Assembly: GCA_035528235.1 (NCBI GenBank)
Contig: DATKZB010000384.1
Coordinates: 1-28,775 of the forward strand
Source: DATKZB01 sp035528235
GTDB taxonomy: Bacteria > Planctomycetota > Phycisphaerae > FEN-1346
DNA length: 28,775 nucleotides
Direction: 5' to 3'
Positions 6,923 to 15,295 of the stretch are shown here, piece by piece. The notes under the pieces were generated by a model. That model worked only from the letters and a program-made list of their open reading frames with translations. It was not told where the DNA came from and made no database searches. The position numbers and the translations under genes were made by a program. Position 1 is the first letter of the stretch, and every line of letters starts with the position of its first letter.

Positions 6923-8391
6923 CGGCGCCCGAACTCATCCCGACCATCGGCATGGAGGTGCACCTGCACCTGAAGACCCGCACGAAGATGTTCTGCGCCT
7001 GCCCCGTGCGGTACGACGTCCGGCCGAACTCGTGCGTGTGCCCCGTGTGCCTGGGCATGCCGGGCGTGCTGCCCGTCATGAACGGCAGGGCGGTAGAACT
7101 GGCCGTGCGGATGGCGCTGGCGCTCGGGTGCACCATCCCCGGCTATGCCAAGTGGGACCGCAAACACTATTACTACCCCGACCTGCCGAAGAACTACCAG
7201 ATATCCGAATACGACCAGCCGCTGGGCCTGGGCGGGCACCTCGACGTCGAGACCGGGGCCGGCGTCAGCCGCATCGGCATCACGCGCGTGCACCTGGAGG
7301 AGGACGCCGGCAAACTCATGCACGCCGAGGACGGCGGCAACTATAGCGTCGTCGACCTCAACCGCACCGGCACGCCCCTGCTGGAGGTCGTCTCGGAACC
7401 CGACATCCACAGCGCCGAGGAGGCCCGGGCCTACGCCGAGGCCCTCCGCCAACTGGCCGTGTACCTGGGCGTGGGCGACTGCAACATGCAACTGGGCCAG
7501 ATGCGGTGCGAGCCCAACATCAGCCTACGCATCGGCACCGGCTCCGACGGCAAGCCGCGCTACACGCCCATCAGCGAAATCAAGAACCTCAATTCGTTCC
7601 GCAGCGTCGAGCGGGCCGTGGCCTTCGAGATCGCCCGCCACCGCGACGCCTGTGCCGAGGACCCCAAGGGCTACACGCTGGAGCGGCTCGGCAAATCGAC
7701 GCGCGGCTGGCTCGACGACCAGGAGACCACGTTCCTCCAGCGGTCGAAGGAAGAGGCCCACGATTACCGGTACTTCCCGGAGCCCGACCTGGCGCCGTTC
7801 GTGCCCGAGGCCGCCTGGGTCGAGGGGATTCGCGCCGCCGTGCCCGAACTGCCGCGGCCCCGCCGCCAGCGGTTCGTCCGCGACTACGGCCTGCCGCAGT
7901 ACGACGCGGGCGTCCTGACGGCCGACCGCGAGGTGGCCGACTTCTTCGAGAAGGTCGCCACGGCAACCGGCGACCCCAAGACGGCCTCGAACTGGATGAT
8001 GCAGGACGTGATGCGCGTCTTGAATGAGCGGAAGATCGGCATCGCCGACCTCGGCCTCGCGCCCGAGCGCCTGGCCGACCTGGTGGGCCTGGTGACGGCG
8101 GGTACCATCAACCGCAACACGGGCACCGAGGTCTTCGGCAAGATGCTGGCCGGCGGCCGGTCGGCCCGCGAGATCGTCGAGGCCGAGAACCTCGCCCAGA
8201 CCAGCGACGAGGGCGAACTCCAGGCCATCGCCGACCGGGTCATCGCCGAGAACCCCGGACCCGCCGACGATTTCCGCGGCGGCAAGGAAAAGGCCCTCGG
8301 CCGACTCATCGGCCAAGCCATGAAAGCCACCGCCGGCAAGGCCAACCCCCAGGTCCTTCGCGAGGTGTTTATCCGCAAACTCCGCGGCTGA
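6919..8391 (+). CDS. gatB: Asp/Glu-tRNA amidotransferase subunit B
   Basis: The kinase/transamidase subunit that activates the tRNA-bound Glu or Asp and adds ammonia. 490 residues, normal for the family. It opens with IGMEVHLHLKT, followed by the zinc site made of C26, C28, C41 and C44 in KMFCACP and CVCPVCLGMPGVLP. Other blocks include KHYYYPDLPKNYQISEYD, HLEEDAGKLMH, DLNRTGTPLLEVVSEPD and the tRNA-binding YqeY-like C-terminal domain ending NPQVLREVF. The ATGA overlap with gatA indicates coupled translation. It is the last gene of the rpmB-gatCAB unit and faces plsY tail to tail. Confidence 0.97.
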   Translation: MTAPELIPTIGMEVHLHLKTRTKMFCACPVRYDVRPNSCVCPVCLGMPGVLPVMNGRAVELAVRMALALGCTIPGYAKWDRKHYYYPDLPKNYQISEYDQPLGLGGHLDVETGAGVSRIGITRVHLEEDAGKLMHAEDGGNYSVVDLNRTGTPLLEVVSEPDIHSAEEARAYAEALRQLAVYLGVGDCNMQLGQMRCEPNISLRIGTGSDGKPRYTPISEIKNLNSFRSVERAVAFEIARHRDACAEDPKGYTLERLGKSTRGWLDDQETTFLQRSKEEAHDYRYFPEPDLAPFVPEAAWVEGIRAAVPELPRPRRQRFVRDYGLPQYDAGVLTADREVADFFEKVATATGDPKTASNWMMQDVMRVLNERKIGIADLGLAPERLADLVGLVTAGTINRNTGTEVFGKMLAGGRSAREIVEAENLAQTSDEGELQAIADRVIAENPGPADDFRGGKEKALGRLIGQAMKATAGKANPQVLREVFIRKLRG

Positions 8392-8401
8392 AACCACGTC
8401 A

Positions 8402-8422
8402 GGTGGGTGCTTTGCACCCACC
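8402..8422. terminator. Hairpin at the gatB/plsY convergent junction
   Basis: GGTGGGTGC and GCACCCACC form a perfect 9-bp stem with loop TTT in the 34-base gap between two converging genes. The position suggests a bidirectional terminator, although there is no T tract. The stem resembles the GGTGGGT hairpin family seen at 5340 and 12975. Confidence 0.55.
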
Positions 8423-8425
8423 GCC

Positions 8426-9127
8426 TCACGCCCCGTCGGCCTTCGCGCGTTTCCTGCCCCAGAGACGGTTCTCGGTCCCGCGGAGCAGCCGCCTGTAGTT
8501 CGACCCGTGCCGCACGAGCACCAGCATCACCAGCAGGAGCACGAAGACGGTGACCGCCACGTTGTCGCCCCACGCCTGGTCTCCTGCGGCGTAGAGATAG
8601 ATTGCCGCGAAGGCGATGGCCGCCGCCGACGAGGCCACCGAGACGTATCCCGTCGCCAGAACGACCACCACCCAGACGCCCAGCGCCGCCAGGGCGACCC
8701 ACCACAGCCCAGGTATCCCCAGGAGAACGCCGAGGCTCGTCGCCACGGCCTTGCCGCCCCGGAACTTCAGCCACACGGGGAACGTGTGCCCCACGATCGG
8801 CCCGACGGCGGTCAGCGTCACCAGGAGGACAACGATCCATCCGGAGTCCTTGTCCCCGAGCACCGTGCCCCAGAATGGGTTCCCGACATTGGGCAGCCAG
8901 AGGGCCGCCGTGTAGACCGGGAAAAACCCCTTCGCCACGTCGAGCCCAAACGCCAGCACCCCCCACGGCCACCCGCACACCCGGCCGCAATTCGTGGCGC
9001 CGATGTTCCTGGACCCGTGCTCGCGGATGTCCACGCCGCGCACCTTGCCGATGAGCCACCCGAACGGGATGGACCCCGCCAGGTACCCCGCCACGAACCA
9101 CGCTGCCGTCGCCAGGATCGGAATCAT
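8426..9127 (-). CDS. plsY: Glycerol-3-phosphate acyltransferase PlsY
   Basis: Membrane enzyme that acylates glycerol-3-phosphate with acyl-phosphate, the first step of phospholipid synthesis. The 233-residue protein shows all the family loops: GSIPFGWLIGK (near 18-28), the catalytic HGSRNIGATN, then GHTFPVWLKFRGGKAVAT in the middle, and HGSNYRRLLRGTENR near the C-terminus. Several hydrophobic spans between them fit the multi-pass topology. The ATG at 9127 overlaps the stop of the upstream glycosyltransferase by four bases. It is the last gene of the long minus-strand envelope block. Confidence 0.95.
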   Translation of the reverse strand: MIPILATAAWFVAGYLAGSIPFGWLIGKVRGVDIREHGSRNIGATNCGRVCGWPWGVLAFGLDVAKGFFPVYTAALWLPNVGNPFWGTVLGDKDSGWIVVLLVTLTAVGPIVGHTFPVWLKFRGGKAVATSLGVLLGIPGLWWVALAALGVWVVVVLATGYVSVASSAAAIAFAAIYLYAAGDQAWGDNVAVTVFVLLLVMLVLVRHGSNYRRLLRGTENRLWGRKRAKADGA

Positions 9128-10293
9128 CCGCCGCGGTCCTCCCGGCGTGCAGCCGCCTTCTCGAAGACGGCCATCATCTCCTTGAAGTTCCGCTCAATGG
9201 AGTGCTGCTCGGCGGTCTCGCGCGCAGCACGGGCCATGCGGCAGCGGGTGTCGCGGTCGAGCAACTGCCGCATGGCGTCGGCCAGGCGGTCGATCTCCGA
9301 CGGGGCGTCGATCAGCAGGCCGTCGCGGCCGTCCTCCATCAGTTCGCTCGCCCCGTTGAAACGGGTCGTGATGACCGGCCGCCCGCACGCCAGCGCCTCC
9401 AGCACCACCAGACTGCACGGGTCGTACCACGTGGGCTGGACATACGCGTCGGCCGCTGCGTAGGCCCCCACGACGTCGGCCATCGGGCCGGCAAACTGGA
9501 ACCGCCCCGCGCAGCCGCTCTGTTCGATGCGTTCCAGGTACGGCCTGGCGCTGCCCTTGCCGACGACCACGACGCGCCACGGCCGGCCCTTGTCGAGTCG
9601 CGCGGCCGCCTCGACGAGTTCCCGCAGACCCTTGAGCCGGAGGTTGTGGGCCACGATCAGGAAGCAGGTCTCGTCCTCGCCCAAGCCCCAGGCCTCGCGG
9701 GCCGCGCGGCGCTGGGCGTCGCAGACGTGCGGGCTGAAGCGGTCCAGGTCCACCCCGTTGTACACCAGGTGCAGCCGGTCCTCCGGCACGCCATAGAACT
9801 GCCGCACGTCGCGGCGGACCATGCGGCTGATGGCCACGACGTCCGGCGCCGGCTCGGTCTCGTACTGGCGACGCTCGATCCACAACTGGGCCCGGATGCG
9901 CGGGTTGGCCCAGTCGAACGCCTGCTTCAGGCCGCGCAAGGTCGCGTTTCGCATCAGGAGGAGGTTCTGCCGGCGGCTGCCCGGCAACGTCCCGCCGTGG
10001 GGTTGGAGCACGTTGGCCCCCAGCGTCCGCCCCACGGCCACCACCACGTCGAGGCCGGCCCGGCGTGCGGCCTTGCGCGCGGCCCGGGCAAACCGCAGGT
10101 CGCGCTCGGGCCGCGACAGACCGCGCTGCAGCACGTGGTGCGTCACGGCGCCGGCCGGCTCGGTCTGGAAACCGGTGGCAAACAGGTGGACCTCGTGCCC
10201 GGCGGCGATGAGTGTCTCGGCAAAACGGTGGACGTACGTCTCGGCGCCACCGCGCGACGGGTCGAGATGCTCGATCTGGAACCCGATCTTCAC
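9124..10293 (-). CDS. Family 4 glycosyltransferase, WaaG/RfaG-like
   Basis: Predicted GT-B nucleotide-sugar transferase of 389 residues, probably acting on the lipopolysaccharide core at the cytoplasmic face. It begins KIGFQIEHLDPSRGGAETYV, the usual family 4 N-terminus with a glycine-rich acceptor loop. The C-terminal donor domain has VYNGVDLDRFSP, the segment NLRLKGLRELVEA, the block YVQPTWYDPCSLVVLEALA with the E-x7-E region, and RPVITTRFNGASEL. The last two resemble E. coli WaaG closely, but sugar specificity cannot be read. GTG at 10293 is chosen because it overlaps the kinase stop as GTGA; longer in-frame versions run through the kinase gene. plsY follows with an ATGA overlap. Confidence 0.88.
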   Translation of the reverse strand: MKIGFQIEHLDPSRGGAETYVHRFAETLIAAGHEVHLFATGFQTEPAGAVTHHVLQRGLSRPERDLRFARAARKAARRAGLDVVVAVGRTLGANVLQPHGGTLPGSRRQNLLLMRNATLRGLKQAFDWANPRIRAQLWIERRQYETEPAPDVVAISRMVRRDVRQFYGVPEDRLHLVYNGVDLDRFSPHVCDAQRRAAREAWGLGEDETCFLIVAHNLRLKGLRELVEAAARLDKGRPWRVVVVGKGSARPYLERIEQSGCAGRFQFAGPMADVVGAYAAADAYVQPTWYDPCSLVVLEALACGRPVITTRFNGASELMEDGRDGLLIDAPSEIDRLADAMRQLLDRDTRCRMARAARETAEQHSIERNFKEMMAVFEKAAARREDRGG

Positions 10294-12020
10294 GCGCCAC
10301 CGCCCCTTCGCGCACGCCGCGCCTCGCGACTCGCAACGCCCCGCGCCTTCGCCACCACCTGGCGGAGCAATCGCTTCTGGTTCTGGCCCAGGCGCGGCAG
10401 GGCAAAGTACGCCCGCGCGAACCGCATCCGGTCGGTGTTCGTGAACACGGGCGAGCGGATACCCGTGGCAGCCGACGGCCACGACGAGAAGAGCAGGGCG
10501 GCCAGGTCCTTGACGACCCATCGCCGCCCGATGCCCCGCCGATGATGCGTCAACCGCTGGAGGTCAATCAGGTGGAGCACCGGCTCCGCGCCCGCGACCG
10601 GCCGGACCATCAGGTGGCACAGGTAAAAGTCGCGGTGCGACAGCCGCGCGGCATGCATCCGGCGCGCGAGACCGGCCATCTGCCGGACCAGCCGCCGCCT
10701 GGCCGCCACCTGGTCGCGCGCGAGGGGATCCGCCAGCGCGGCTTGGCAGTAATCGTCGGCCTGGGTGGCGCCGGGAATCTCTTCGGTCAGGATGCAACTG
10801 CGCTCGCGCCGTCCGCGGCGAATCATCTCCTCGCCCACCGCCAGGCACCGCATCGTGGCGATGCCCGCGCTCGCCACCCGCACCAGGCCGCGCTCCTCGT
10901 TCCGCGCGAACGAAATCGGCGGGTTCAGGCCCAGCATCCGCCGCAGTTTCGTCCGCAGCGGCACCCGGGTGTACCGTTTGACGTAGACGGCCCGCTGGCC
11001 GCCGGACGGGTCGGCCAGTTCGATGCGGACGGTCGACCGGCCGAAGCCCTTGCGGTAGACCCGCCCGCCCGGCATGGCCATGACCTGGTCCAGGGTCGCC
11101 AAGTCGGCCGCCTCCAGCACGGGCCGGAACCCGCGCTCGACGCGCAGGCGCCCGCCGTCGACGCCTATCAGCGGCCCCGCGGCCGCGGGGGCGCCGCCGG
11201 CCGGCGCCGTCCGGCGGCTCTCGAGCAACTTGGGGTCCTGCCCACGACCGGGCATCCGCGCGGCCGCGTACGACACGAGCCGGGCCGTCTGGCGCGCGGC
11301 ATAGTCGAGCGTCTTGTAGCCCAGGTACGCCCGGAACACGCGAAGCCGGTCGGCACGCGACACGCCCAGCCCCTCGGTCGAGACCCACAGGGCCGCCAGG
11401 TTCTTCTGGCTGCGCCGAATCGTGTAGCTCCCGAGACGCTGCGGGTCGATGAGAACCACGCGAGGCCGGCCGCCGTCCAAGCCATCGAGAAACAGGTGCT
11501 TGCCGTACAGGTCGGGAAACGAGAACCCGGCGTCGTGCAGACGCCGCACGGCCCGGCCGACGGCCTCCGCCACCGCGCGCCGCAAGGCCGGCGCGGGCGG
11601 CGCGGCCCTGGAGGCGTACAGCCACTCGGCCAGCGACGGCCCGGCCACGCCGCGCGACGCGATGAGCGCCCGCGGCCGGTCGCCATCGTCGCTGCGGCCC
11701 CAGGCGACGGGCACCGCCACCGCGATGTCGGCCTCGGCCAGTCGCATGGCGTTACGCCACTCCCGCTGGGCGGGGACCAGGGGCCGCGCGAGGTGCAGCA
11801 GGTCGCGCCACGCGCGGCACGCCAGGGTCCCCCAATGACGTTTCAGGTAAACGACCACGTTCCGGCCGTCGGGGCCGCGCAGCTCGACGCGCGACACCGC
11901 CCGCTGCCAATGCCCGTCGACCTGACCCGCCTCGCCGGCCGCGAAGAGCGCGTCGAACGTGGTCAGGCCGTTGGCCTCGAGCAACGCGCGACAGTCGGGA
12001 TGGATGTGGAGCACCGTCAT
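10290..12020 (-). CDS. Tandem WaaP/InaA-like lipopolysaccharide kinase
   Basis: A 576-residue protein with two protein-kinase-like domains. The C-terminal half (about 295-555) is a canonical WaaP/RfaP-type core-heptose kinase: ATP lysine K348 in AVYVKRY, E375 in RNEERG, catalytic loop SHRDFYLCHLMV (D464) and metal site LIDLQRL (D486). The N-terminal half (about 1-260) repeats the plan: K60 in VVVYLKRHWG, loop FPDLYGKHLFL (D170) and LIDPQRL (D192), but without the His-Arg before the catalytic Asp. An Ala/Pro/Gly linker near 271-283 joins them. It probably phosphorylates core sugars (heptose or Kdo) in the cytoplasm. The start lies 5 bases after the GT2 stop; its stop overlaps the next gene as GTGA. 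Confidence 0.85.
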   Translation of the reverse strand: MTVLHIHPDCRALLEANGLTTFDALFAAGEAGQVDGHWQRAVSRVELRGPDGRNVVVYLKRHWGTLACRAWRDLLHLARPLVPAQREWRNAMRLAEADIAVAVPVAWGRSDDGDRPRALIASRGVAGPSLAEWLYASRAAPPAPALRRAVAEAVGRAVRRLHDAGFSFPDLYGKHLFLDGLDGGRPRVVLIDPQRLGSYTIRRSQKNLAALWVSTEGLGVSRADRLRVFRAYLGYKTLDYAARQTARLVSYAAARMPGRGQDPKLLESRRTAPAGGAPAAAGPLIGVDGGRLRVERGFRPVLEAADLATLDQVMAMPGGRVYRKGFGRSTVRIELADPSGGQRAVYVKRYTRVPLRTKLRRMLGLNPPISFARNEERGLVRVASAGIATMRCLAVGEEMIRRGRRERSCILTEEIPGATQADDYCQAALADPLARDQVAARRRLVRQMAGLARRMHAARLSHRDFYLCHLMVRPVAGAEPVLHLIDLQRLTHHRRGIGRRWVVKDLAALLFSSWPSAATGIRSPVFTNTDRMRFARAYFALPRLGQNQKRLLRQVVAKARGVASREARRARRGGGA

Positions 12021-12025
12021 GCCGG

Positions 12026-12883
12026 TCAGCGGTCGAGCGAATCATCGCTCAAGAGTTCCCTCGCCAGGTCCGAACCCATGATGCGCCGCAGGGCCCCGCG
12101 GACCTTCTGGTTGCCGCGCCAGTGCCCCACGCCGCCGCGACCCAGCAGGGCCGTCGCGTGGGCCACGTGTTCGACGTACTCGTGCATCTCGCCGGCCGTC
12201 AGTCGGATGCCCTCGTAACCGGCGTCGACCAGGCCGCGATAGAGCCGTTCGCCCGTCGGCCGGCCGGGCGCCGGCTGCCAGTCGAGGCCCAGTTCGCGCA
12301 CCAGATCCAGCCGATACACCGCGCAGTACGACCGCGGATACCAGGGCGACGGCCCGTGCCGCGCATCGGGCGCGAGCCCCGCCAGCCGGCGGGCCAGCGC
12401 TTTCATGCGATGCGTGTCCCACAGGCGTTTCATCGCCCGGTACCAACCGGGGTCGGTGTCGAGTTTGTCGGACCCCAGGGCGGCGGCCTTCGGGTTGGCC
12501 TTCAGTCGCGCCAGCATCTCGCCCAGCCACCCGGCCCGTCGCACGATTGTATCGGTATGGAAACTGACAAGCCAGCGTCCCCTGGCGGCGGCCGTGCCGA
12601 CGTCCATCGCGCCGGCGTGGGCGTACACGGCATGGTCTTCCGTCTCCGGCCCGCGTTCCACCAGGCGGATCCACTTGATGGCACGCAGGACCTCCAGCGA
12701 CCCGTCCTGGCTGTGGTTGTCGACAACGATGACCTCGAACGGGTGGTCGGTCAGCCGGCGGATGGCACGCAGGCACAGCCGCGCCAGGTCGCCCGTCTGG
12801 TAGTGCGGAATGATGATCGAGGCCAGGTCCTGGGGCACGTGGCGGCCCTCGCGAACGGCCTCGAGTTGGTCGCGGTCGAACAT
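12026..12883 (-). CDS. Family 2 glycosyltransferase
   Basis: A 285-residue GT-A-fold sugar transferase. Visible features are the N-terminal strand and loop ASIIIPHYQTGDLARLCL, the nucleotide-binding segment EVIVVDNHSQDGS (near 50-62), and a metal-binding DxD counterpart FHTDT in WLVSFHTDTIVRRAGWL (near 105-120). The rest shows a conserved-looking YPRSYCAVYRLDLVREL. No membrane helices are seen, so it is likely cytosolic or peripheral. AGGAC precedes the ATG. Its place directly before a core-kinase gene suggests it adds a sugar to the lipopolysaccharide core or another envelope glycan. Donor and acceptor are unknown. Confidence 0.87.
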   Translation of the reverse strand: MFDRDQLEAVREGRHVPQDLASIIIPHYQTGDLARLCLRAIRRLTDHPFEVIVVDNHSQDGSLEVLRAIKWIRLVERGPETEDHAVYAHAGAMDVGTAAARGRWLVSFHTDTIVRRAGWLGEMLARLKANPKAAALGSDKLDTDPGWYRAMKRLWDTHRMKALARRLAGLAPDARHGPSPWYPRSYCAVYRLDLVRELGLDWQPAPGRPTGERLYRGLVDAGYEGIRLTAGEMHEYVEHVAHATALLGRGGVGHWRGNQKVRGALRRIMGSDLARELLSDDSLDR

Positions 12884-12927
12884 GGGCGTCCTGTCTCAGG
12901 GACGGTCGCGGTCACATCAGGGCGTTT

Positions 12928-13004
12928 GCGCGGCGGGTCCCCGCACCCGCCGCGCTCCCCACACGAGTCGAGCCGGCGCGGTGGGTACGGGGACCCACCG
13001 CGCC
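12928..13004. repeat. Pair of GCGCGG-YGGGT hairpins between waaF and the GT2 gene
   Basis: Hairpin A: arms 12928-12938 and 12945-12955, perfect 11 bp, loop CCCCGC. Hairpin B: arms 12975-12986 and 12993-13004, perfect 12 bp, loop ACGGGG. Both match the hairpin at 5340-5367 apart from one or two compensated positions, and A has the same loop. They lie in the 132-base gap that breaks the otherwise overlapping envelope gene string. They could stabilise mRNA ends or be simple REP-like repeats. Confidence 0.8.
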
Positions 13005-13015
13005 CGAATCCGGTC

Positions 13016-14029
13016 TCAGACCGCCGTAAGCGCCTCGGCCAGGGCGTCGAGCGCCTCGCCGGGCGTGATCTTCCACATGCACTCCGACGTTCCGGTCGGG
13101 CAAACGGGTTCCTGGCACGGACCGCACGCCACCGCGCCCTGGAGCCGCACCTCTTTCTCGTACCAGGTCTCGGTCCATTCGATGTGCGTGGACCCGAACA
13201 GGGCGACCACCGGCCGACCGAATGCGGCCGCGTAGTGCCTGAGGCCGCTGTCCACCGCCACCATGGCCCTCGCCCGCCTGACGACGGCCCGGGCCGACGC
13301 CAGCGTGATGCCGCGGTCGTGGAGACTGGCGCATCCGCCGGCGGCGTCGGCAATGGCGGCCGCCAGTGGCCCCTCGCGCGGCCCGCACAGGATGGCCGAC
13401 TCCAGGCCGAACCGCTCGCGGGCCCCGCGCACCAGGTCGCCCCAGTGCGGCGCCGGCCAGGCCTTCGACGGACCGAACGCGTGGCCCGGACACAGAAGCA
13501 ACGTTGTGCCAGGGTCGAGGTCGGCCGTCTGGTAGGCGGCGATGGCGGCGGCCTCGTCCTCGTCGGTCGTGGCGAGTTCCATGCGGCGGTCGTCGGTGGG
13601 GGCACCCAGCACCTCGGCCAGCGCCAGGTAGTATGTGATTTGCGGCGTGGGGACGAACCGCCGGCCCTCGCGCGGCGGGTCGAGCGGGTCGGTCAGCAGC
13701 AACCCGCGGCCACCCCGGGCATACCCGATCCGCCGCCGCACACCGCCCATCCAGAACAGGAGGGCGCTGCGCAGGCTGTTGGTGAGCAGGACGCCGGTCT
13801 GGGCGTCCTCGCCGCGGATGTCGCGCAGCGCCGCCTTCGTCGCCGCGGCCGATTTGCCCGCGTCGAGAAAGGCGTCGGTCCACGGGTTTGGTTCCAGGAC
13901 CGGCCGCACGTACGGCCGCACCAGGGCGACGATCCGCTCCTCGGGAAACCGGGCACGCAGCGCCCTGAGCGTAGGCGTCGCCATGACGGCATCGCCTACC
14001 CAGTTCGGCAATGCCACCACGAGCGTCAT
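13016..14029 (-). CDS. waaF: ADP-heptose:LPS heptosyltransferase (GT9)
   Basis: Transfers heptose from ADP-heptose to the inner lipopolysaccharide core. 337 residues, family-typical. The N-terminus has VVALPNWVGDAVMATPTLRA, the glycosyltransferase 9 acceptor-side signature. The C-terminal domain has CPGHAFGPSKAWPAPHWGDL, VDSGLRHYAAAFGRPVVALFG and STHIEWTETW, matching the heptosyltransferase II pattern (PG..G.AKRWP, D.G..H.A.A...P..ALFG). A Cys-rich CGPCQEPVCP segment near the end is common in the family. The ATG overlaps the gmhB stop (ATGA). Heptosyltransferase II is the best call; another core heptosyltransferase is possible. Confidence 0.92.
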   Translation of the reverse strand: MTLVVALPNWVGDAVMATPTLRALRARFPEERIVALVRPYVRPVLEPNPWTDAFLDAGKSAAATKAALRDIRGEDAQTGVLLTNSLRSALLFWMGGVRRRIGYARGGRGLLLTDPLDPPREGRRFVPTPQITYYLALAEVLGAPTDDRRMELATTDEDEAAAIAAYQTADLDPGTTLLLCPGHAFGPSKAWPAPHWGDLVRGARERFGLESAILCGPREGPLAAAIADAAGGCASLHDRGITLASARAVVRRARAMVAVDSGLRHYAAAFGRPVVALFGSTHIEWTETWYEKEVRLQGAVACGPCQEPVCPTGTSECMWKITPGEALDALAEALTAV

Positions 14030-15291
14030 GAGCGTCTCTCAAACAGGACCAGCGCGATGACCAGCAATTGCAGGAAGATGGCTATCTGGATGTACAACAC
14101 CTTTTCGGGTCCCACCAGCACCAGCGGGAGGCCGCAGAAAATGGCCCCCGCCTCGACCAGGTAGGCCGCCATCCGCAGCCACGACAGGCTGGGCCCTTGC
14201 TGCGCGCGGTTGAGCCGCCGCAGTTCCACGAGGACCGACCGCAGCAACTCGACGGCGCCCCCGCTGAAGGCGCCGTCGCCATCGCGCACCTGGTGGGCCA
14301 GGCACTCGGCGCACAGGAGGAACTCGCCGTGCCACGCCGCGGCCCCCTCCGCCACGTCCGACTCGAGCAGGTCCTGGCCGCATCGCGCGCAGCAACCGGC
14401 CACCGTGGCCGCTGGAACCGTCTCGGGTGACTCCATGTCGGGCGTCTCCTCGGGTGCGGCCTCCGGCTGGGGCACCTCGGGCGGGGAAGGTTCTTCGACC
14501 GCCGCCGGTTCCTCGGGCGGGGCCGGCGGTTCGGCGACAGCCTCCGGAGGCGCCTCGGGGGCAACCTCGGGCGCCTCCAGCGTCGGCGCCGGGGGCTCGA
14601 AGGGGACCGGCTCGGCCTCGGCCGGCGGTTCCTCGGGTGTTTCCTCGCGCGGCGGCGCGGAAGGTGCGGCGGGCGGCTCAGCGGCGGGGGCAGCAACGCC
14701 CGGCCGGGCCTCGGTCGTGCCAAGGATGATCCGCGCGGCCTGGGCCAAGGTGCGGGCCTCGGCCGTGGGCGGCGCGACGTCGGGCGGACGGCCCACCTCG
14801 TGCGCCGGGTCGGCCGGCAGTTTGATCGTCCGGACGCCGGCCGCCTGCCCGGCCGCGATGTCGCGCCAGGTGTCGCCGACCATCCACGAGGCCGCCAGGT
14901 CGAGATCCAGGTCCTCGGCCGCCCGGAGGATGAGCCCGGGCTTGGGTTTGCGGCAGTCGCACTCGACGGCCAGGTCGGGCCGGGCCGTGTCGCCACCGGG
15001 GTCGGGGTGGTGCGGGCACGTGTAGTAGGCGTCGAGGCGGGCGCCCAACAGGTCGAGGTGCCGGTCGAGGGCCGCGTGGAAGCGTTCCAGGTTCTGCTCG
15101 GTCGCCAGGCCGCGGGCGATGGCCGACTGGTTCGTGACGACGACGAGTTTGTACCCGGCCTGCGCCAAATCGGCCAGCGCCCCGGCCACGCCGCCGAGGA
15201 TGCGGATCTGCTCGGGACGGGTGGCGTAGCCCACCTCGTCGATGAGCGTACCGTCGCGGTCCAGGAATACGGCCGGGTCAGCCACGGTCAT
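14026..15291 (-). CDS. gmhB: D-glycero-heptose-1,7-bisphosphate phosphatase with membrane-anchored tail
   Basis: The N-terminal ~190 residues are a HAD-family GmhB, which removes the C7 phosphate in ADP-heptose synthesis: catalytic DRDGT (D11, D13), VVTNQSAIARG, zinc ligands C92, H94, C111 and C113 in CPHHPD and CDCRKPKPG, and WMVGDTWRDI. This alone is the usual family length. It continues with a Pro/Glu/Ala-rich linker of about 100 residues (197-297), a Cys4 knuckle (C301, C304, C327, C330 in CARCG and CAEC), and two hydrophobic helices near 372-392 and 396-416. So the enzyme is probably tethered to the inner membrane. The ATG at 15291 lies 4 bases after the gmhA stop. The frame is continuous, with no sign of frameshift. 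Confidence 0.9.
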   Translation of the reverse strand: MTVADPAVFLDRDGTLIDEVGYATRPEQIRILGGVAGALADLAQAGYKLVVVTNQSAIARGLATEQNLERFHAALDRHLDLLGARLDAYYTCPHHPDPGGDTARPDLAVECDCRKPKPGLILRAAEDLDLDLAASWMVGDTWRDIAAGQAAGVRTIKLPADPAHEVGRPPDVAPPTAEARTLAQAARIILGTTEARPGVAAPAAEPPAAPSAPPREETPEEPPAEAEPVPFEPPAPTLEAPEVAPEAPPEAVAEPPAPPEEPAAVEEPSPPEVPQPEAAPEETPDMESPETVPAATVAGCCARCGQDLLESDVAEGAAAWHGEFLLCAECLAHQVRDGDGAFSGGAVELLRSVLVELRRLNRAQQGPSLSWLRMAAYLVEAGAIFCGLPLVLVGPEKVLYIQIAIFLQLLVIALVLFERRS

Positions 15292-15295
15292 CACC

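Noticed and set aside
10212..14164. Long plus-strand open frames across the glycosyltransferase, kinase and waaF genes
   Set aside because: Antisense shadows with Arg/Pro/His-rich translations and no motifs; the minus-strand genes have clear catalytic signatures and coupled starts.
14401..14703. A frameshift or assembly artefact in the Pro/Glu-rich part of gmhB
   Set aside because: The frame stays open, the composition is consistent, and the sequence ends in coherent Cys-knuckle and membrane segments that overlap waaF as ATGA, so a real fusion is more likely.
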